NCBI GenBank assembly: GCA_036186865.1 | Contig: AP025043.1 | Coordinates: 37,016,539-37,080,538 of the forward strand | Direction of reading: 5' to 3' | From: Eustoma russellianum | Taxonomy: Eukaryota > Streptophyta > Magnoliopsida > Gentianales > Gentianaceae | DNA: 64,000 nt | Shown: in pieces, positions 11,786-24,743 of the stretch | How positions within the stretch are numbered: the stretch's first letter is position 1 | Layout of the letters: each line of letters begins with the position of its first letter | Position numbers and translations under genes: made by a program | Notes under the pieces: generated by a model | Told to the model about the DNA's origin: nothing | The model's database searches: none | Seen by the model: only the letters and a program-made list of their open reading frames with translations

Positions 11786-12369
11786 AGAGATATGAATTTT
11801 TCTAATATATTTTATAAGAATTTATCACTCACAGGTTTTTTTTTTCCACCTTTACTTATGCAGGAATTGTACTTTGGTAGCCGTCATAATTCGATTAAGA
11901 CAATGTTATATTACGATATACAGCGATTATGACAATGACGATGATTTTTAACTTTTGAGTTAACCTATTAACTTATTTTTTAATTTGAGTTTAATAATCT
12001 GATTAAATAACTTTATAGTAATCAAATATCAATTTAATTAAACTATATTAACGAATATGTTGTTTGTTTTATTTCTCCTAGCACCTCTTTTTAATATGAT
12101 GTAATAGAGATAGTATCATCATTTTACATAAACGTTATTTTTATTTTTACTGTATAAAGTCTTGTTAAAATGCGAGTTAGTGATTTCGGACGGCTGAAGG
12201 ACAAATCTATTTATTAGGCAAATCTAACTTATGGCTCCACCGATGATTTTAGTGAATTTCTATCCTCTGAATCTGATGGCTCATTAACAATATCTGGACG
12301 ACGAACTTTTTAAAAAAGAAAAATACTATTAACTTGCGTAGTAAGATTAAAATAAATATCACGAGTTTA

Positions 12370-12375
<6 letters not shown>

Positions 12376-12429
<54 letters not shown>
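12376..12429. repeat. (TA)n(TG)n microsatellite
   Basis: About 34 bp of TA followed by about 20 bp of TG. Confidence 0.95.
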
Positions 12430-12525
12430 TTTGAACTGACAGTTCCTTTTCTTATTTGCTTTTTATGCATTTGTTAAAAATCAACTACTCATATGGTAAG
12501 GGATTCGATCTTGGCATAGTAGTAA

Positions 12526-12927
12526 GGTGGCATTTGGTTCGTATTTGGATATCGGAATCAGAATCGAAATGGGTATGACAGGGTATGAGTTTGGAGGATA
12601 TGAGTTTGGAAGATAGTTGTTTGGTATTGAAGTGAGAATGTGTATGATAGATATTGATGGTGTTTGGAATGTTTGCTATCGAATGTGGGCGGCCGGAAAA
12701 ATTTGACCGACCGGAATAGTGACCGACCGGCGGCGTTGACCGTCCATACCCCTCATTCCCCCATATTGATAGACAAGTAGGCTAGGATATCAAAAAACGA
12801 TATCTATTACCAAATATTTGGATATCAAACTGAAATTCATACCCTCATTTCCCAAACAAACAACTTCAATAGATTTGGAGGAATTCAAACTCATTTCCTT
12901 ATTTCTAAATCCCCCTCAAACACCACC
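12526..12927. mobile_element. Harbinger-like MITE, copy 1
   Basis: 402 bp flanked by TAA on both sides (12523-12525 and 12928-12930). The ends GGTGGCATTTGG and CAAACACCACC are related by inversion. A 3 bp TAA duplication fits PIF/Harbinger. The GC-rich centre has several CCGACCGG-like repeats. No coding sequence was found. Confidence 0.6.
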
Positions 12928-13115
12928 TAAATGTCATTATATTTTTCTTTTTTGGTAAAAAGTCAAATTTTGAACCTTTATCTTTTTTCGTGCAAGGACA
13001 AATCCAGAAAAGATTATAAATGAGTACATAATCAGCACTAGTATAATACAAATTTATCATAAAAACACATATAAGCTTAAAGACAATAACTGATATAACA
13101 ATATTATTACTTTAG

Positions 13116-14432
13116 TGTAGCGCCCTGCCTGAAACTAGGGTTCCGGCCCAGTGCACCTGTCGTACTCTGCTATGAGAAGTACAAGACGTCAATACTATAT
13201 ATGTGCATGTCGACATGAATGATAAATTGATAAGCGGAAGCAACATAAACATAAACAAAATACAATCGACATGCTTTACTATACATTATAATTATGTACA
13301 AATCATCCGATACTATATTCTGAACTACTCTGAATACATGATAGTTCAATGAATAACCCCTTCAAAGATACTCTCTCAATCTACTGCGTTCATATCGATA
13401 ATCTACCTGGAGTCATCCTCTATACACCTGTTAAGGGAAACATGTTTTCTGCAAATAGTGATAAGGCAAGTATGAGCGATAAATGTAATCCCCCAGCAAA
13501 TACTCCTACAAGATACGACATGTAGATCAAACATGGGGAGACAGTGATAAAATAATATCGAATCGTAAATAACAAAGATAATAAGACACATCTCTATTTT
13601 AAACAAGGGGTGTATCATGCATAAGTATAAACATACAACATGTAATACAAATGAAATTTAACATCGTAACTTAGCTTCTAAACCATAACTTATACTAAGG
13701 TCATACATCTTCCATCCACTATATTATCGTGCGTATTCTCTACATCATCAACTTAACAACATCACAAGCTTAAGTGTATTCCAACTACAACTTAAAGGTA
13801 TCGTGGTCATAAAATGATTTCAAATTTCATGATAATTTAAAACATGTCTTTTTATAAAACCATAACATGGCTTTTCATAAATATGCATGACATAACATGA
13901 CATGAGGACATAACATTTTCATCCTATAACTATGTAACATGGGTTACAAGAATATACATCAAACATAAGAACCTAAATCATCTAAATCCATAAGCATCAC
14001 ATACATTATATACCCAGATTATAATCCATGTCCTAAACTGAGGTCATAAACTTATACAACTACACTTTTATGTATAACTCCTACCTTGATTAACTAAAGG
14101 CATCATAAGCTTCAGAACATTCTAAAAATAGCCTAAGGTTGGCATGATCATAATATGATGCATAAAACATGGCTTTCATAAAACATATCATGATTTTTTC
14201 ATAAACATGCATAACATGACATTTTTATAACATGAAGACATAACGTTTCATAATGCATATCATGACATTTTTGTAAGCATGAAGACATAACCTGTCATAA
14301 TGGCTATAGCACATTTATATGAACAATACACGATATACCAAATGATTTTCCATAACATAACAATGACATAGGTAAGGCGGAGATCCCTTGTCCCGGATAA
14401 GGTGTTACACTCGGCCAACATAGGGAACATAT
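13116..14432 (+). repeat. Ty3/gypsy-type LTR remnant (split by copia element 1)
   Basis: Starts TGTAGCGCCCTGCC, close to the TGTAGCGACCCG start typical of plant chromovirus LTRs. It is followed by AT-rich sequence dense in CATAACATG-type repeats (about 13610-14360). The reverse-strand counterpart at 43400-45419 has the same type of start. Element 1 inserted at its distal end. No gag-pol of this family is present. Confidence 0.5.
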
Positions 14433-15229
14433 TGTTGGAAAATTGCAGAGAATATTGGCAACACAAAATTATAGAACAGCCGAGACGTGACGGATTGTCA
14501 CTGTCCTTAAAGCAATTTTGCCTATACCAAAGAGCAAGGTATACTTCTAGCAAATGCTTCCCAGGATATAACGGCTTACTTCCTTTCTATTGCTCTTAGA
14601 GAGAAAGTATTGAACTTGTTTAGTAGAAGAGAATGATAGTGAAAGGTAGAAGAAGAATGCTGCAGAATTTTTTCACAAGAATTCAAGAGTTTTTCATCTA
14701 TATTTTGAAGATAGCAAAGCCTACTATTTATAGGCTTTGAGACAAGTTCAAAAGACCCTTTTTCTGCAGATTTTTCCTCCATGGATCGGTTATGGACGTT
14801 CAATATGAAAGGAGATGTCATTTGGAGAAGAAGATGCATCTTTTGTGAACAGTCGGGTTACATTAGGCGCTTCATGTGACATCGAACGACACATTAGGCG
14901 CTTCATGTGACATCGAACGACACATTAGGCGCCTAATGTCACTTCGAACGACTGTACAAAATGACATTAGGCGCTTCATGTCACATTGAACGCCTATACA
15001 AGCGTTCGAAGTGTTCTGGAAGTGTTCCCGAACACTTCGAACGCCTACATTAGGCGCTTCAAGTGTCTGGAAGTATTCCAGAACACTTCGAACGCCTACA
15101 TTAGGCGCTTAAAGTGTTTGGAACGCCCCCATTTCCTTCCATTCTTCATAAAACACTCCAAACTTCATCCAATCTCCTATACAAGGTTGGATCACAAGAT
15201 TTAAAGTACTTTTAAGTACTTTTCCAACA
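14433..15229 (-). repeat. element 1 3' LTR
   Basis: 797 bp, ends TGTTGGAAAA and TTTTCCAACA. The coding-strand TATA box CTATAAATAG lies near 14723-14732. The U3 holds six ATTAGGCGC boxes between about 14860 and 15110. The purine-rich ATGTGGGGGA (15230-15241, reverse complement) is the polypurine tract. Confidence 0.95.
14860..15118. repeat. U3 palindrome array of element 1
   Basis: Alternation of an imperfect palindrome ACATTAGGCGCTTCATGT with a TTCGAA or ATCGAAC box, at 31-50 bp spacing. Six GCGC boxes are visible here and five in the other LTR. A 31 bp unit is duplicated at 14860-14921. The array lies directly upstream of the TATA box in coding orientation. Confidence 0.85.
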
Positions 15230-15802
15230 ATCCCCCACATGATCCAAGCTTGTATAGTTTCAAACGAACGAACATAAACCAATCTTTTCACTATCAAACG
15301 AAGATAATGACACATAACGGAGCAGTGACAAACGTCTTGAACTGGCCGGTAGTACAATTTGCAGTTATATAAACGAAAATAGGGTGACAGCCGTCTTGAA
15401 CCACATATTTCACTACTGTTTATATGAACACACAAATGACATGCCATTATCTAACTTCTTACAAGTTCGCAGTGTGGTGCATTAAAGGCCCTGCACCCAA
15501 TCCCAGGATTCATAAGCGCTCTAGAGAGTTTTCCAGGCTCTCATAGGAAGCGGCCCCACTTCCACACTTATATAGGTGATATTCATCAAGTGTGTACTGC
15601 AGCACACCACCATCCCTGATGGCTATGAATTATCCATTAAGAGATTTACATCTCACCCTCAAACATTCAGTGAGTACTATCCTCGAACATCAACATAGGA
15701 AGGGACATATGTGATAGTACTTAACAGAACTCTTCTATGACGTGTTTTTACCACATTGAACTCCGTTTGTAGGATCTCTACTAATAGTGAGTTGGGTTCC
15801 TG

Positions 15803-17212
15803 TCATAGAGAATTCACATCCAACGGAACAAGTCCCATTCCTCTCGATGTTTTAAGAACCATTTTCCGGTTCAACCCTTTAGTTAAAGGATCCGCCAGGT
15901 TTAACTCGGTTTTTATGTATTCCAAGTTAACCACCCCAGAACTAATCAAGTCACGCACAATATTGTGCCTCAAGCGGATATGCCGGCTCTTTCCATTATA
16001 TATTTTGTTCCTTGCTCGAGCAATAGCTGCCTGTGAGTCACAATGAACAAAAACAGACGGCATAGGTTTAGTCCACAATGGAATATCAACTAGTAAATTC
16101 CTTAACCATTCTGCCTCTGAACAAGCAAGTTCTAAAGCAACAAATTCAGATTCCATTGTTGATTTAGCTTTACAAGTTTGTTTAGAGGATTTCCATGAAA
16201 TGGCACCACCACCCAAAGTAAACACATACCCGCTGGTGGAGTTTATTTCATCGTTATCTGTGACCCAGTTAGCGTCACAATAACCTTCTAGAACTGCAGG
16301 ACTACCGGTAAAGGTAAGTCCTAAGTCCATAGTACCCCTTAGATATCTCAATAGTCGTTTCAAAGCATCCCAATGCTCTTTACTTGGACTATGAGTATAT
16401 CTAGCCAAACGATTAACTGAGTATGCAATATCTGGCCTAGTACAATTCATGAGATACATGACACTACCAATGATCTTTGCATACTCGCACTGAGACACAC
16501 CATCACGTTTATTCTTTTCCAATCTTATAGATGCATCATATGGGGTACTAACAGGCTTGACATCATAATGATTAAATTTCCTCAAAATCTTTTCAACATA
16601 ATGAGATTGAGAAAGCATATAACCCCCACATTTTTCTATCAATCTAAGACCAAGAATTAAATCTGCTTTTCCCATGTATTTCATTTCAAAAACAGATGAT
16701 AGAAACGCTTTAGTATCATTTACAACATCAAGACTCGTACCAAAGATTAACAAGTCATCAACATATAAACAAACAATAACACCATCATGATTTTCAAATT
16801 TACTGTAAATGCATCTATCACTTTCATTTACAACATAACCATTAGACAACATGGCATTATCAAATTTCTCATGCCATTGCTTAGGTGCTTGTTTTAAACC
16901 ATATAACGATTTCTTCAACCTACAAACTTTATGCTCTTGTCCTTTTGCTATCATACCTTCGGGTTGTTTCATGTAAATTTCTTCTTCTAAATCTCCATTT
17001 AAAAACGCTGTTTTAACATCCATTTGATGTACAACTAACTTATAAATGGAAGCTAAAGCTATTAACACTCTAATGGAGGTAATCCTAGCAACAGGAGAAT
17101 AGGTGTCAAAGAAATCTATTCCTTCTTGTTGGGTAAATCCTTTAGCCACAAGCCTAGCCTTAAACTTATCAATTGTACCGTCCGCCTTTAGTTTCTTTCT
17201 AAAGACCTATTT
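15803..17212 (-). pseudogene. element 1 reverse transcriptase and RNase H
   Basis: A 448-residue open frame (17149-15803) continues upstream through an in-frame TAG at about 17208. It contains the RT with QMDVKTAFLNG, SLYGLKQAP and the catalytic box YVDD. The RNase H follows (GYCDANW, ESEFVALE, HCDSQAAI) and ends near ADPLTKGL. Catalytic motifs are intact. The TAG replaces the Trp usual before VF in this family, consistent with a G-to-A change. Confidence 0.93.
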
Positions 17213-19021
17213 ACAACTGATAGGTTTACAACCTCTAGGCAAGTCTACGAGCTCCCAAGTATTATTGCTAAGTATAGATTCAAGTTCGCTATTGATAGCC
17301 TCTTTCCAAAACTTAGAATCTATAGACATTACCGCTTCTTGATATGTAGTCGGGTCATTTTCTAAAATGAATGCAGTAACAAAGTCATTTCCAAAGGAAT
17401 TTTCTACTCTTTTTCTCTTACTTCTTCTAGGTGACGTGTCATTACTAGACGTTTTGCTAGACTCACCTTTTTCAAATTTAGGACTAACTAATGACTCTTT
17501 CTTCATAGGAAAAATATGCTCAAAAAACTTAGCATTCTTAGATTCAACGATAGAACCATTATCAACCAACATGAATCTATATGCAGCACTATTTTGAGCA
17601 TATCCTATGAAAACACAATCATTAGTCTTAGGACCAATTTTACTTCTTTTGAACTCTGGCATACCAACCTTGGCTAAGCACCCCCACACTTTGAAGTAAT
17701 TCAAGTTAGGTGCGTAACCTCTTCAAAGTTCATAAGGAGTTTTATTGGTCTTTTTATGTGGGATTCTATTCAAGATATGACATGCCGAAAGGATTGCCTC
17801 TCCCCACATATTGTTAGGCAGACCTGAACTTATAAGCATAGCATTCATCATATCCTTGAGTGTTCTATTTTTTCTTTCAGCGACTCCGTTAGATTGAGGT
17901 GTGTAAGGAGGAGTGAATTCATGTGTAATTCCATTATCTTCACAAAACCTTTGTAAAGATAACACATTATACTCACCACCTCTATCTGTCCTCAATCTTT
18001 TAATTTTCCTGTCTAGTTGATTTTCAACTTCATTTTTATACCTGATGAACATGCTTTCAGATTCGTCTTTATGTGCTAGCAAGTAAACTCTAGTGTATCT
18101 AGTGAAATCATCAATAAAAGTTATGTAATACTTTTTACCACCTTTACTTGTATAACCTCTAAAGTCACCAAGATCACTATGTATGAGTTCCAACTTATCT
18201 GTTGTTCTTTCAACAGATTTAAACGACTTCTTGTGATGTTTTGCTTCTACACAAAACTCACACTTTCCAAAGTCATCTTCACATACATACGAGATTAGGT
18301 TGGTGAACTTTAGTCTTTTTAATGCATCTTTATTAACATGTCCTAATCTTGCATGCCAAATATTCAAAGAGTCAACAACATAAGCAGAACTAGATGCATT
18401 CTTATTATTCATAATACACACATCATCTAATACAAGTAAACCCCCGGAGCAATAACCTTTCCCGACAAACTCCCCATTTCTAGAAAGTATAAGCTTATCA
18501 GACTCAAGAACAAGTTTAATGTTAGCCTTGTTCAGTAGTACTCCGGAAATCAAGTTCCTACGCATCGCAGGAACATGCAACACATTGTTCAACTCCAGTC
18601 TCTTGCCAGAAGTCAACTTGAGGAGCACCTTTCCTTTACCAAGAACCTTGATACCATGTGCATCTCCCAAGAAAACTTGCTCGCCATCATCTATTTCTTG
18701 ATATTCAAAAAATAGATCCTTACTGGTAGCAATGTGCTTGGTAGCCCCAGTGTCTACCACCCATTCCGAAGCACTACCGACAAGGTTTACCTCAGATAAG
18801 ACGACCGCAGCAATGACTTCGTCGGTTGTCTTTGAGAACTCTACCAGATGTGCTTGATTGCTCGGTTGGCCTTTCCGTTGGTTGCATTTAGCCGCTCTGT
18901 GTCCAAGCTTTCCGCACACCCAGCACGCTCCTTTCATCTTCTTCTGTCCTTGTCCCTGCACAAATGTCTTACCTTTGCCATTGTGCCGAGTCTTTTGCCT
19001 CTTGGGTTTGTGCTCCACCAT
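17207..19021 (-). pseudogene. element 1 zinc knuckle, protease and integrase
   Basis: From the 19021 end: a zinc knuckle (CWVCGKLGHRAAKC), the protease active site DTGA, the GAG-pre-integrase LGH/CxxC region, and integrase acidic residues in HSDLG, RTDRGGEY and the Glu of NGVAERKNR. The integrase C-terminal part runs on to 17207. An in-frame TGA near 17721 sits where a Trp normally follows YEL. The frame joins gag through a TAA at 19028. The lineage within copia is not certain. Confidence 0.92.
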
Positions 19022-19027
19022 ATTGGC

Positions 19028-19632
19028 TTAGGAGTTCCTTTCATCACGTCCAATGTCATCAAGCCGATTATTCTCTTCAATGCGAATATGCTTGATGACT
19101 GCATCCAAGGTCAACTTGGCATCATCATGCTTGCCTCTCTTCTTGTATTTGCTCCAAGAATAAGGTAGCTTTTCCAACAAGGAGGCTGCTTGAAAAGTTT
19201 CATCAACTTTGATGCCTTCTTGCTCCATGTTATCCACCAATTGTTGATATTGGTGGATTTGATCATTGATCGGTATGTGGTCCACCATTTGGAACTTCAG
19301 AAACTCGCTGACCACATATTTTCTTTTGCCAACATCTTCAGAACCATATTTGTTCTGAAGTGCTGCCCAAATATCCTTTGCGGACGCAAATTTGACATAA
19401 ATGTCAAATAGAGAGTTGGAGAGAAAGTGCAGAATGTGTCCTCTACACGTAGTATTGTCAGCATCATACTTTTTGCCTTCTGTTTCATTGTTGGCCTGTC
19501 TTTGGAAAGCACATATGAAACAGAAATCATCTCCAAGAAGAACAACATCTTTGCTGCCCAACGCTTGAAGAATTTACCATCGAATGGCTCTATTTTGGAC
19601 ATGTCAGGAACATGTGCTTGTCTTGTTGCCAT
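19028..19632 (-). pseudogene. element 1 gag
   Basis: The probable start ATG is at 19632, only 26 nt inside the 5' LTR. The N-terminal part (about 19632-19500) is in one frame and the rest (CRGHIL, a WAALQNKYG segment, then the leucine-rich C-terminal part) in another, so a frameshift lies near 19490-19510. An in-frame TAA at 19028-19030 separates it from the zinc knuckle ORF. Confidence 0.88.
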
Positions 19633-19658
19633 ATTCACAACAAAAATTGCTTTAAGAT

Positions 19659-20424
19659 TGTTGGAAAATTGCAGAGAATATTGGCAACACAAAATTATAG
19701 AACAGCCGAGACGTGACGGATTGTCACTGTCCTTAAAGCAATTTTGCCTATACCAAAGAGCAAGGTATACTTCTAGCAAATGCTTCCCAGGATATAACGG
19801 CTTACTTCCTTTCTATTGCTCTTAGAGAGAAAGTATTGAACTTGTTTAGTAGAAGAGAATGATAGTGAAAGGTAGAAGAAGAATGCTGAGAATTTTTTCA
19901 CAAGAATTCAAGAGTTTTTCATCTATATTTTGAAGATAGCAAAGCCTACTATTTATAGGCTTTGAGACAAGTTCAAAAGACCCTTTTTCTGCAGATTTTT
20001 CCTCCATGGATCGGTTATGGACGTTCAATATGAAAGGAGATGTCATTTGGAGAAGAAGATGCATCTTTTGTGAACAGTCGGGTTACATTAGGTGCTTTAT
20101 GTGACATCGAACGACACATTAGGCGCCTAATGTCACTTCCAACGACTGTACAAAATGATATTAGGCGCTTCATGTCACATTGAACGCCTATACAAGGCGT
20201 TCGAAGTGTTCTGGAAGTGTTCCCGAACACTTCGAACGCCTACATTAGGCGCTTCAAGTGTTTGAAAGTATTCCAGAACACTTCGAACGCCTACATTAGG
20301 CGCTTAAAGTGTTTGGAACGCCCCCATTTCCTTCCATTCTTCATAAAACACTCCAAACTTCATCCAATCTCCTATACAAGGTTGGATCACAAGATTTAAA
20401 GTACTTTTAAGTACTTTTCCAACA
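19659..20424 (-). repeat. element 1 5' LTR
   Basis: 766 bp, ends TGTTGGAAAA and TTTTCCAACA, with a TATA-like box near 19948-19957. No tRNA-iMet-type primer binding site (TGGTATCAGAGC) adjoins it. The sequence after the LTR in coding sense is ATCTTAAAGCAATTTTTG. Confidence 0.95.
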
Positions 20425-20429
20425 CATAT

Positions 20430-20604
20430 GTCCATGACACCAACCTCTCTCCAGGTTCCGGCGTCATGCAATTTATATATATTTTCTGGAGTCGATAGAC
20501 CTTTAACTTTTGGTTGTTTTGAAGAGAGCAATTGATATACAAGTTCGAAAGTCACTCATATAGCTCAAATTCCAGCTCAAAACACTTTTCAAGACCATTT
20601 ACTC
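20430..20604. other. flank between element 1 and unit B
   Basis: On the minus strand 20555-20425 reads as an open stretch (MTFELVYQLLSS then STPENIYKLH) that could be a small host-gene fragment. The family was not recognised. Confidence 0.3.
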
Positions 20605-20929
20605 ACAAAGTTCTAGGTGTTAATCTCTCTCTTCTTCACAAAGACCATTGAAGCAAGTCAGAAAAGTGTTTGGATCCTCCAATATCAGAAACCGACCTTG
20701 TCATCGTTATTTATAATTTGTATGGTTTAGAAAAAGATACATAAATTTCTTGTTTATTTATTCATCTTGAGGGGGATTTATCAAATTCTTGACCCACCAT
20801 GAGTCACGCGACACAGCAGTCGGTGGAAGATTGTTTATGCTGGGACTATCCTAGTTTTTCACATTCACAAGGTTTTTCCAATATCTCTTTGCGTGGGTTC
20901 CCATCGTCTCAGTCTTAATGAACTTCATA

Positions 20930-21162
20930 AAAGATACAAATTAAGAACTTATCGGCTTCCTAAGTTGGTAAGGCTTTGTCAGAGACTCAGTGCCTACTGC
21001 AAACGTGTCAGCAACTCTCTAACCCAATTGAGCCGGATACAATGGCTTCGCCATTACAGGCCTAGACATTAGTATTGCACGCACGCTGCACATGTCCTGG
21101 TTCAAACCCGCGTCTTTCTACAGCATTGTCCCAATCTGAGTACCAAGTGAACTATGTCATCG
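20930..21162 (-). mobile_element. tRNA-derived SINE-like sequence, unit B
   Basis: On the minus strand it begins GACATAGTTCACTTGGTA (A-box-like) and has GGTTTGAACC (B-box-like) about 45 bp later. This matches the layout of the SINE-B heads. A diverged twin lies at the same place in unit C. Confidence 0.5.
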
Positions 21163-21709
21163 TGGTTATACTACGAATATTACTATCCATCGTTAGACTA
21201 CTACGACTATGACTATTCATGCCGGACACAAGCACAGAGAGTTTTCATATTTGTACGTGTGGTTGTTTGAATTTCTTTAATAAGTTACGGAATCAATGGA
21301 CTGTTTTACTGCTTCAGTTTTTGGGATAATCAAGATTGATAGGCAGAAAATGTGGTTCTTCAAATGTAAGGATTATCTATGTTACATTTAATTAACCCAG
21401 GTGGAATTTTCGTAACTTGTTTGAATTAAAGCTGCAGAGTACCAGGTCAGGTCAAGAGTTTGTCCATGTCTACAAGAGATTCCTGGGATGTGAGACAACA
21501 GGTAAAAATAATAAGGCATAGTTTGTATGTAACATGCAACTTCTAGTGTTGTTATTGGAATACTTTGGCAAGTGAGACTAGTAAAAATTGGCAAAGTTTA
21601 GTGACTTGTAACCTCTATTCTTAATGTGTGTTATTCGAGTGTGTGTCTTTATTATTTCTTGGTTGATTATGTATCAAGCATTTATATAATACATGGTATG
21701 TTGAGAATT

Positions 21710-21982
21710 AGTTTCCATTTCCAATAGAGTTAAGGACACACCATTCCTTGACTTTAGAATATGATGGAATAAAGCAAAAATATTCACTAAATTAGCTGCG
21801 CTTCTTATATTGTGAAGTAGCAGTTGATCGACATATACCTTGACGCATCATTATGGGTCATCGGAAACAACCTCTGTGTGTTTTAACACATGGATATGGT
21901 TGCGTACATCCGAACTCCCATACCACGCTATAGGCTGGAGGCTCTAAGGCAATGAGTTAATGTTATTGTCGTTGTAGTATCG
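21710..21982 (+). mobile_element. SINE-A copy with TSD
   Basis: 273 bp from TTTCCATTTCCAATAG to a TTATTGTCGTTGTAGT tail, flanked by the 13 bp direct repeat TATGTTGAGAATT (21697-21709 and 21983-21995). Unit C keeps the unfilled site at 24108-24120. This defines both ends of the family. Confidence 0.88.
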
Positions 21983-23299
21983 TATGTTGAGAATTGTTAT
22001 TATATATATTGTCGATACTACCACCCATCATTTTAAGATTCTTGGTACATATTAGCCTCTCTTTATATGACCTTAAGTTTCAACATAGTATCTGCATCAA
22101 TTTATTATATATGGGTTCACATCTTGTCTATCATATAGTTGGCTATTCATTGTCATTTTCTCTCACCGGACTACAGATGTTCATGTCTGGTTTGTGATTT
22201 ACTGTTGAAGACAGGTTACAGACATGTGTGTATGAATCCACATGATATAACTCGTGGTTTATTATTGAAGACAGAATATAGACACGTGTGTATTAATCTA
22301 CGTTGTCACGTCACAGAAGATGTTGAAATTTCCCCCCAAATTAATTCTCTAATTTGAAAAAAGTATATATTTATAAGAGAATTAGATATCACCACATATC
22401 GATTTAAGATTTTATGTAAACATGAACCTCTTCTCGTGCAATTTTCAACACACTTAGCCCTTTAAGATAACATTGTACGCATACAGTCCTATACATATGC
22501 AAAAGGCCGTCTTTTGTATAGTTGACTTAGTGAAAGGTTCCTTCTTGACCCCCAGTATAGAAATTCTTTCCAGTATATTTTGTAAAGAACTTATCACTTA
22601 ATGTGTTTATTATTATTTTTTACTTTCTTTTATTTTTACACCGATTGTACCTCACTAGCCGTCACAACTCAATTAGTCAATATTATATTAGGACATATAG
22701 CGATTGAGAATATGACTATGATTTTTGACTTTTAAACTAACTTATATTTCATTTTATTTGAGCTTAATTATCCGGATGAATAAGTTTAGTACAATGAATT
22801 ATCAATTTAAACTATATTATCTCATATGTTATTTGTCTTATTTCTCGTAACATCTTCTTTAATATAATATATTAGGTTTTCACAAATAGTATCTTTATTT
22901 TTTATATAAAAAATTATTTTTACTTTAGGATTAAAGTATGAAAAAGAAAAAAAAAAGCTTTAGTCAATAATCATGTTAGACAAAGTTCTAGGTGTTAATC
23001 TCTCTCTTCTTCACAAAGACCATTGAAGCAAGTCAGAAAAGTGTTTGGATCCTCCAATATCAGAAACCGACCTTGTCATCGTTATTTATAATTTGTATGG
23101 TTTAGAAAAAGATACATAAATTTCTTATTTATTTATTCATCTTGAGGGGGATTTATCAAATTCTTGACCCACCATGAGTCACGCGACACAGCAGTCGGTA
23201 GAAGATTATTTATGCTATGACTATCCTAGCTTTTCACATTCACAAGGTTTTTCTCGAGAAAAAGGTCAATACTCTTGCCTGTGGGTTTTCACCGACTCA

Positions 23300-23552
23300 G
23301 TCTTAATGAAGTTCATAAAAGATGTAAATCAAGAACGAAACGGTCTCCTAAGTTAGCAAGGCCTTTGCAAGAGACCCAGTTGCTACTACAAACGGGCCAG
23401 CAACCCTCTAACCAATTGGATCGGCTACAATGACTTCGGTATTACTGATCTAGACATTAGTATTGCATTCACGTTGCGTGTGTCTTGGTTCGAACCTGTG
23501 CTTTTTTGAGCAATGTCCCAACGCGAGTATTAACTGGACTATGTCATCGAAC
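23300..23552 (-). mobile_element. tRNA-derived SINE-like sequence, unit C
   Basis: Twin of the copy at 20930-21162. The minus strand shows GACATAGTCCAGTTAATAC and GGTTCGAACC. Confidence 0.5.
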
Positions 23553-24743
23553 ACGTTGTTATACACAGTATTCGTTAGACTACTACGACTATTACTATCC
23601 ATCGTTGGACTATTACGACTATGACTATTCAGGCCGGACACAAGCACAGAGTTTTCATATTTGTACGTGTGGTTGTTTGAATTTCTTTAATAAGTTACAG
23701 AATCAATGGACTGTTTTACTGCTTCAATTTTTGGGATAATGAAGATTGATAGGCAGAAAATGTGGTTCTTCAAATGCAGGGATTATCTATGTTACATTCA
23801 AGTAACCTAGGTGGAATTTTTGTAACTTGCTTGATTGAATCAAAGCTGCAGAGTACCAGGTCAGGTCAAGAATTTGTCCATGTCTACAAAAGATACCTGC
23901 GATGTGAGACAACAGGCAAAAATAATTTAAGGCATAGTTTGTCTGTAACATGCACTAGTGTTGTTATTTGAATACTTTGGCAAGTGAGACAAGTAAAAAT
24001 TGGCAAAGTTTAGTGACTTGTAACCTCAATTCTTGATGTGCGTTATTCGACTGTTTGTCTTTATTATTTCTTGGTTGATTATGTATCGACCATTTATATA
24101 ATACATTGTGTGTGAGAATTGTTATTACATATAATGGGTAATCTAAAAACTATATATGAGTTATATGAGAATGAGATATTACCACCCATCATTTTAAGAT
24201 TTTTGATACATATTAGCCTTTTTTTATATGACATTAAGTTTCAACATGGTATCAAAGTCAACTTATTATATATGAGTTCACATCTTGACGTCATATAGTT
24301 GACTATTCGTTATCATTTCCTCTCAATCGAATACATGTATTTATGTCTGGTTTGTGATTTATTGTTAAAGACGGGTTGTAGATACATGTGTACTAATCCA
24401 TAAGATATGGCTCGTGGGTTGCTATTGAAGACGGAATATAGACACATGTGTGTTGATTTACGTTGTCACGTCAGAGAGGATGTTGAGAATTTTTTTTCTC
24501 ACATTCATTAATTTGAGAAAAATATATATTTATACAAGGATTAGATATCACCACATACCGTTTTAAGATTTTATGTAAATATGACCCTAATTTTCAGCAC
24601 ACTTAGCCCTTTAGGTTATCATTGTATGCTTGCAGTCCTATAAATATGCAAAATGCTGTCTTTTGTATAGTTGACTAAGTGAAAGGTTCCTTCTTGACCG
24701 CAGCATAGAAATTCTTTCCAGTATATTTTGTAAAGAATTTATC

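Larger units (their letters stand above)
10125..12500. repeat. tandem-array unit A2 (interrupted by a LINE)
   Basis: Begins with TATTTATAATTTGTATGGTT, as units B and C do internally. It continues after the LINE insertion at about 11340-12500 with segments matching 21500-22960 and 25490-25830. Shared strings include CTTATGGCTCCACC, TGATTTCGGACGGCTG against TGATTTTGGACGGCTG, and AATCAACTACTCATATGGTA. It is more diverged than B and C are from each other. Confidence 0.65.
14428..20429 (-). mobile_element. copia element 1, structurally complete
   Basis: A Ty1/copia element of 5992 bp (14433-20424) on the minus strand with LTRs at both ends. The 5 bp direct repeat CATAT flanks it (14428-14432 and 20425-20429). 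Domain order is gag, protease, integrase, RT, RNase H. The LTRs differ by only a few substitutions plus one repeat-unit change, so the insertion is recent. The coding region is nevertheless broken by a gag frameshift and three in-frame stops. It lies in a gypsy-type LTR. Confidence 0.95.
20605..22979. repeat. tandem-array unit B
   Basis: The 2375 bp unit starts ACAAAGTTCTAGGTGTTAAT and ends ATCATGTTAG. It is followed head to tail by unit C, which repeats the same order of sequence. Non-coding. It contains one SINE-A (21710-21982) that is absent from C. Confidence 0.93.
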
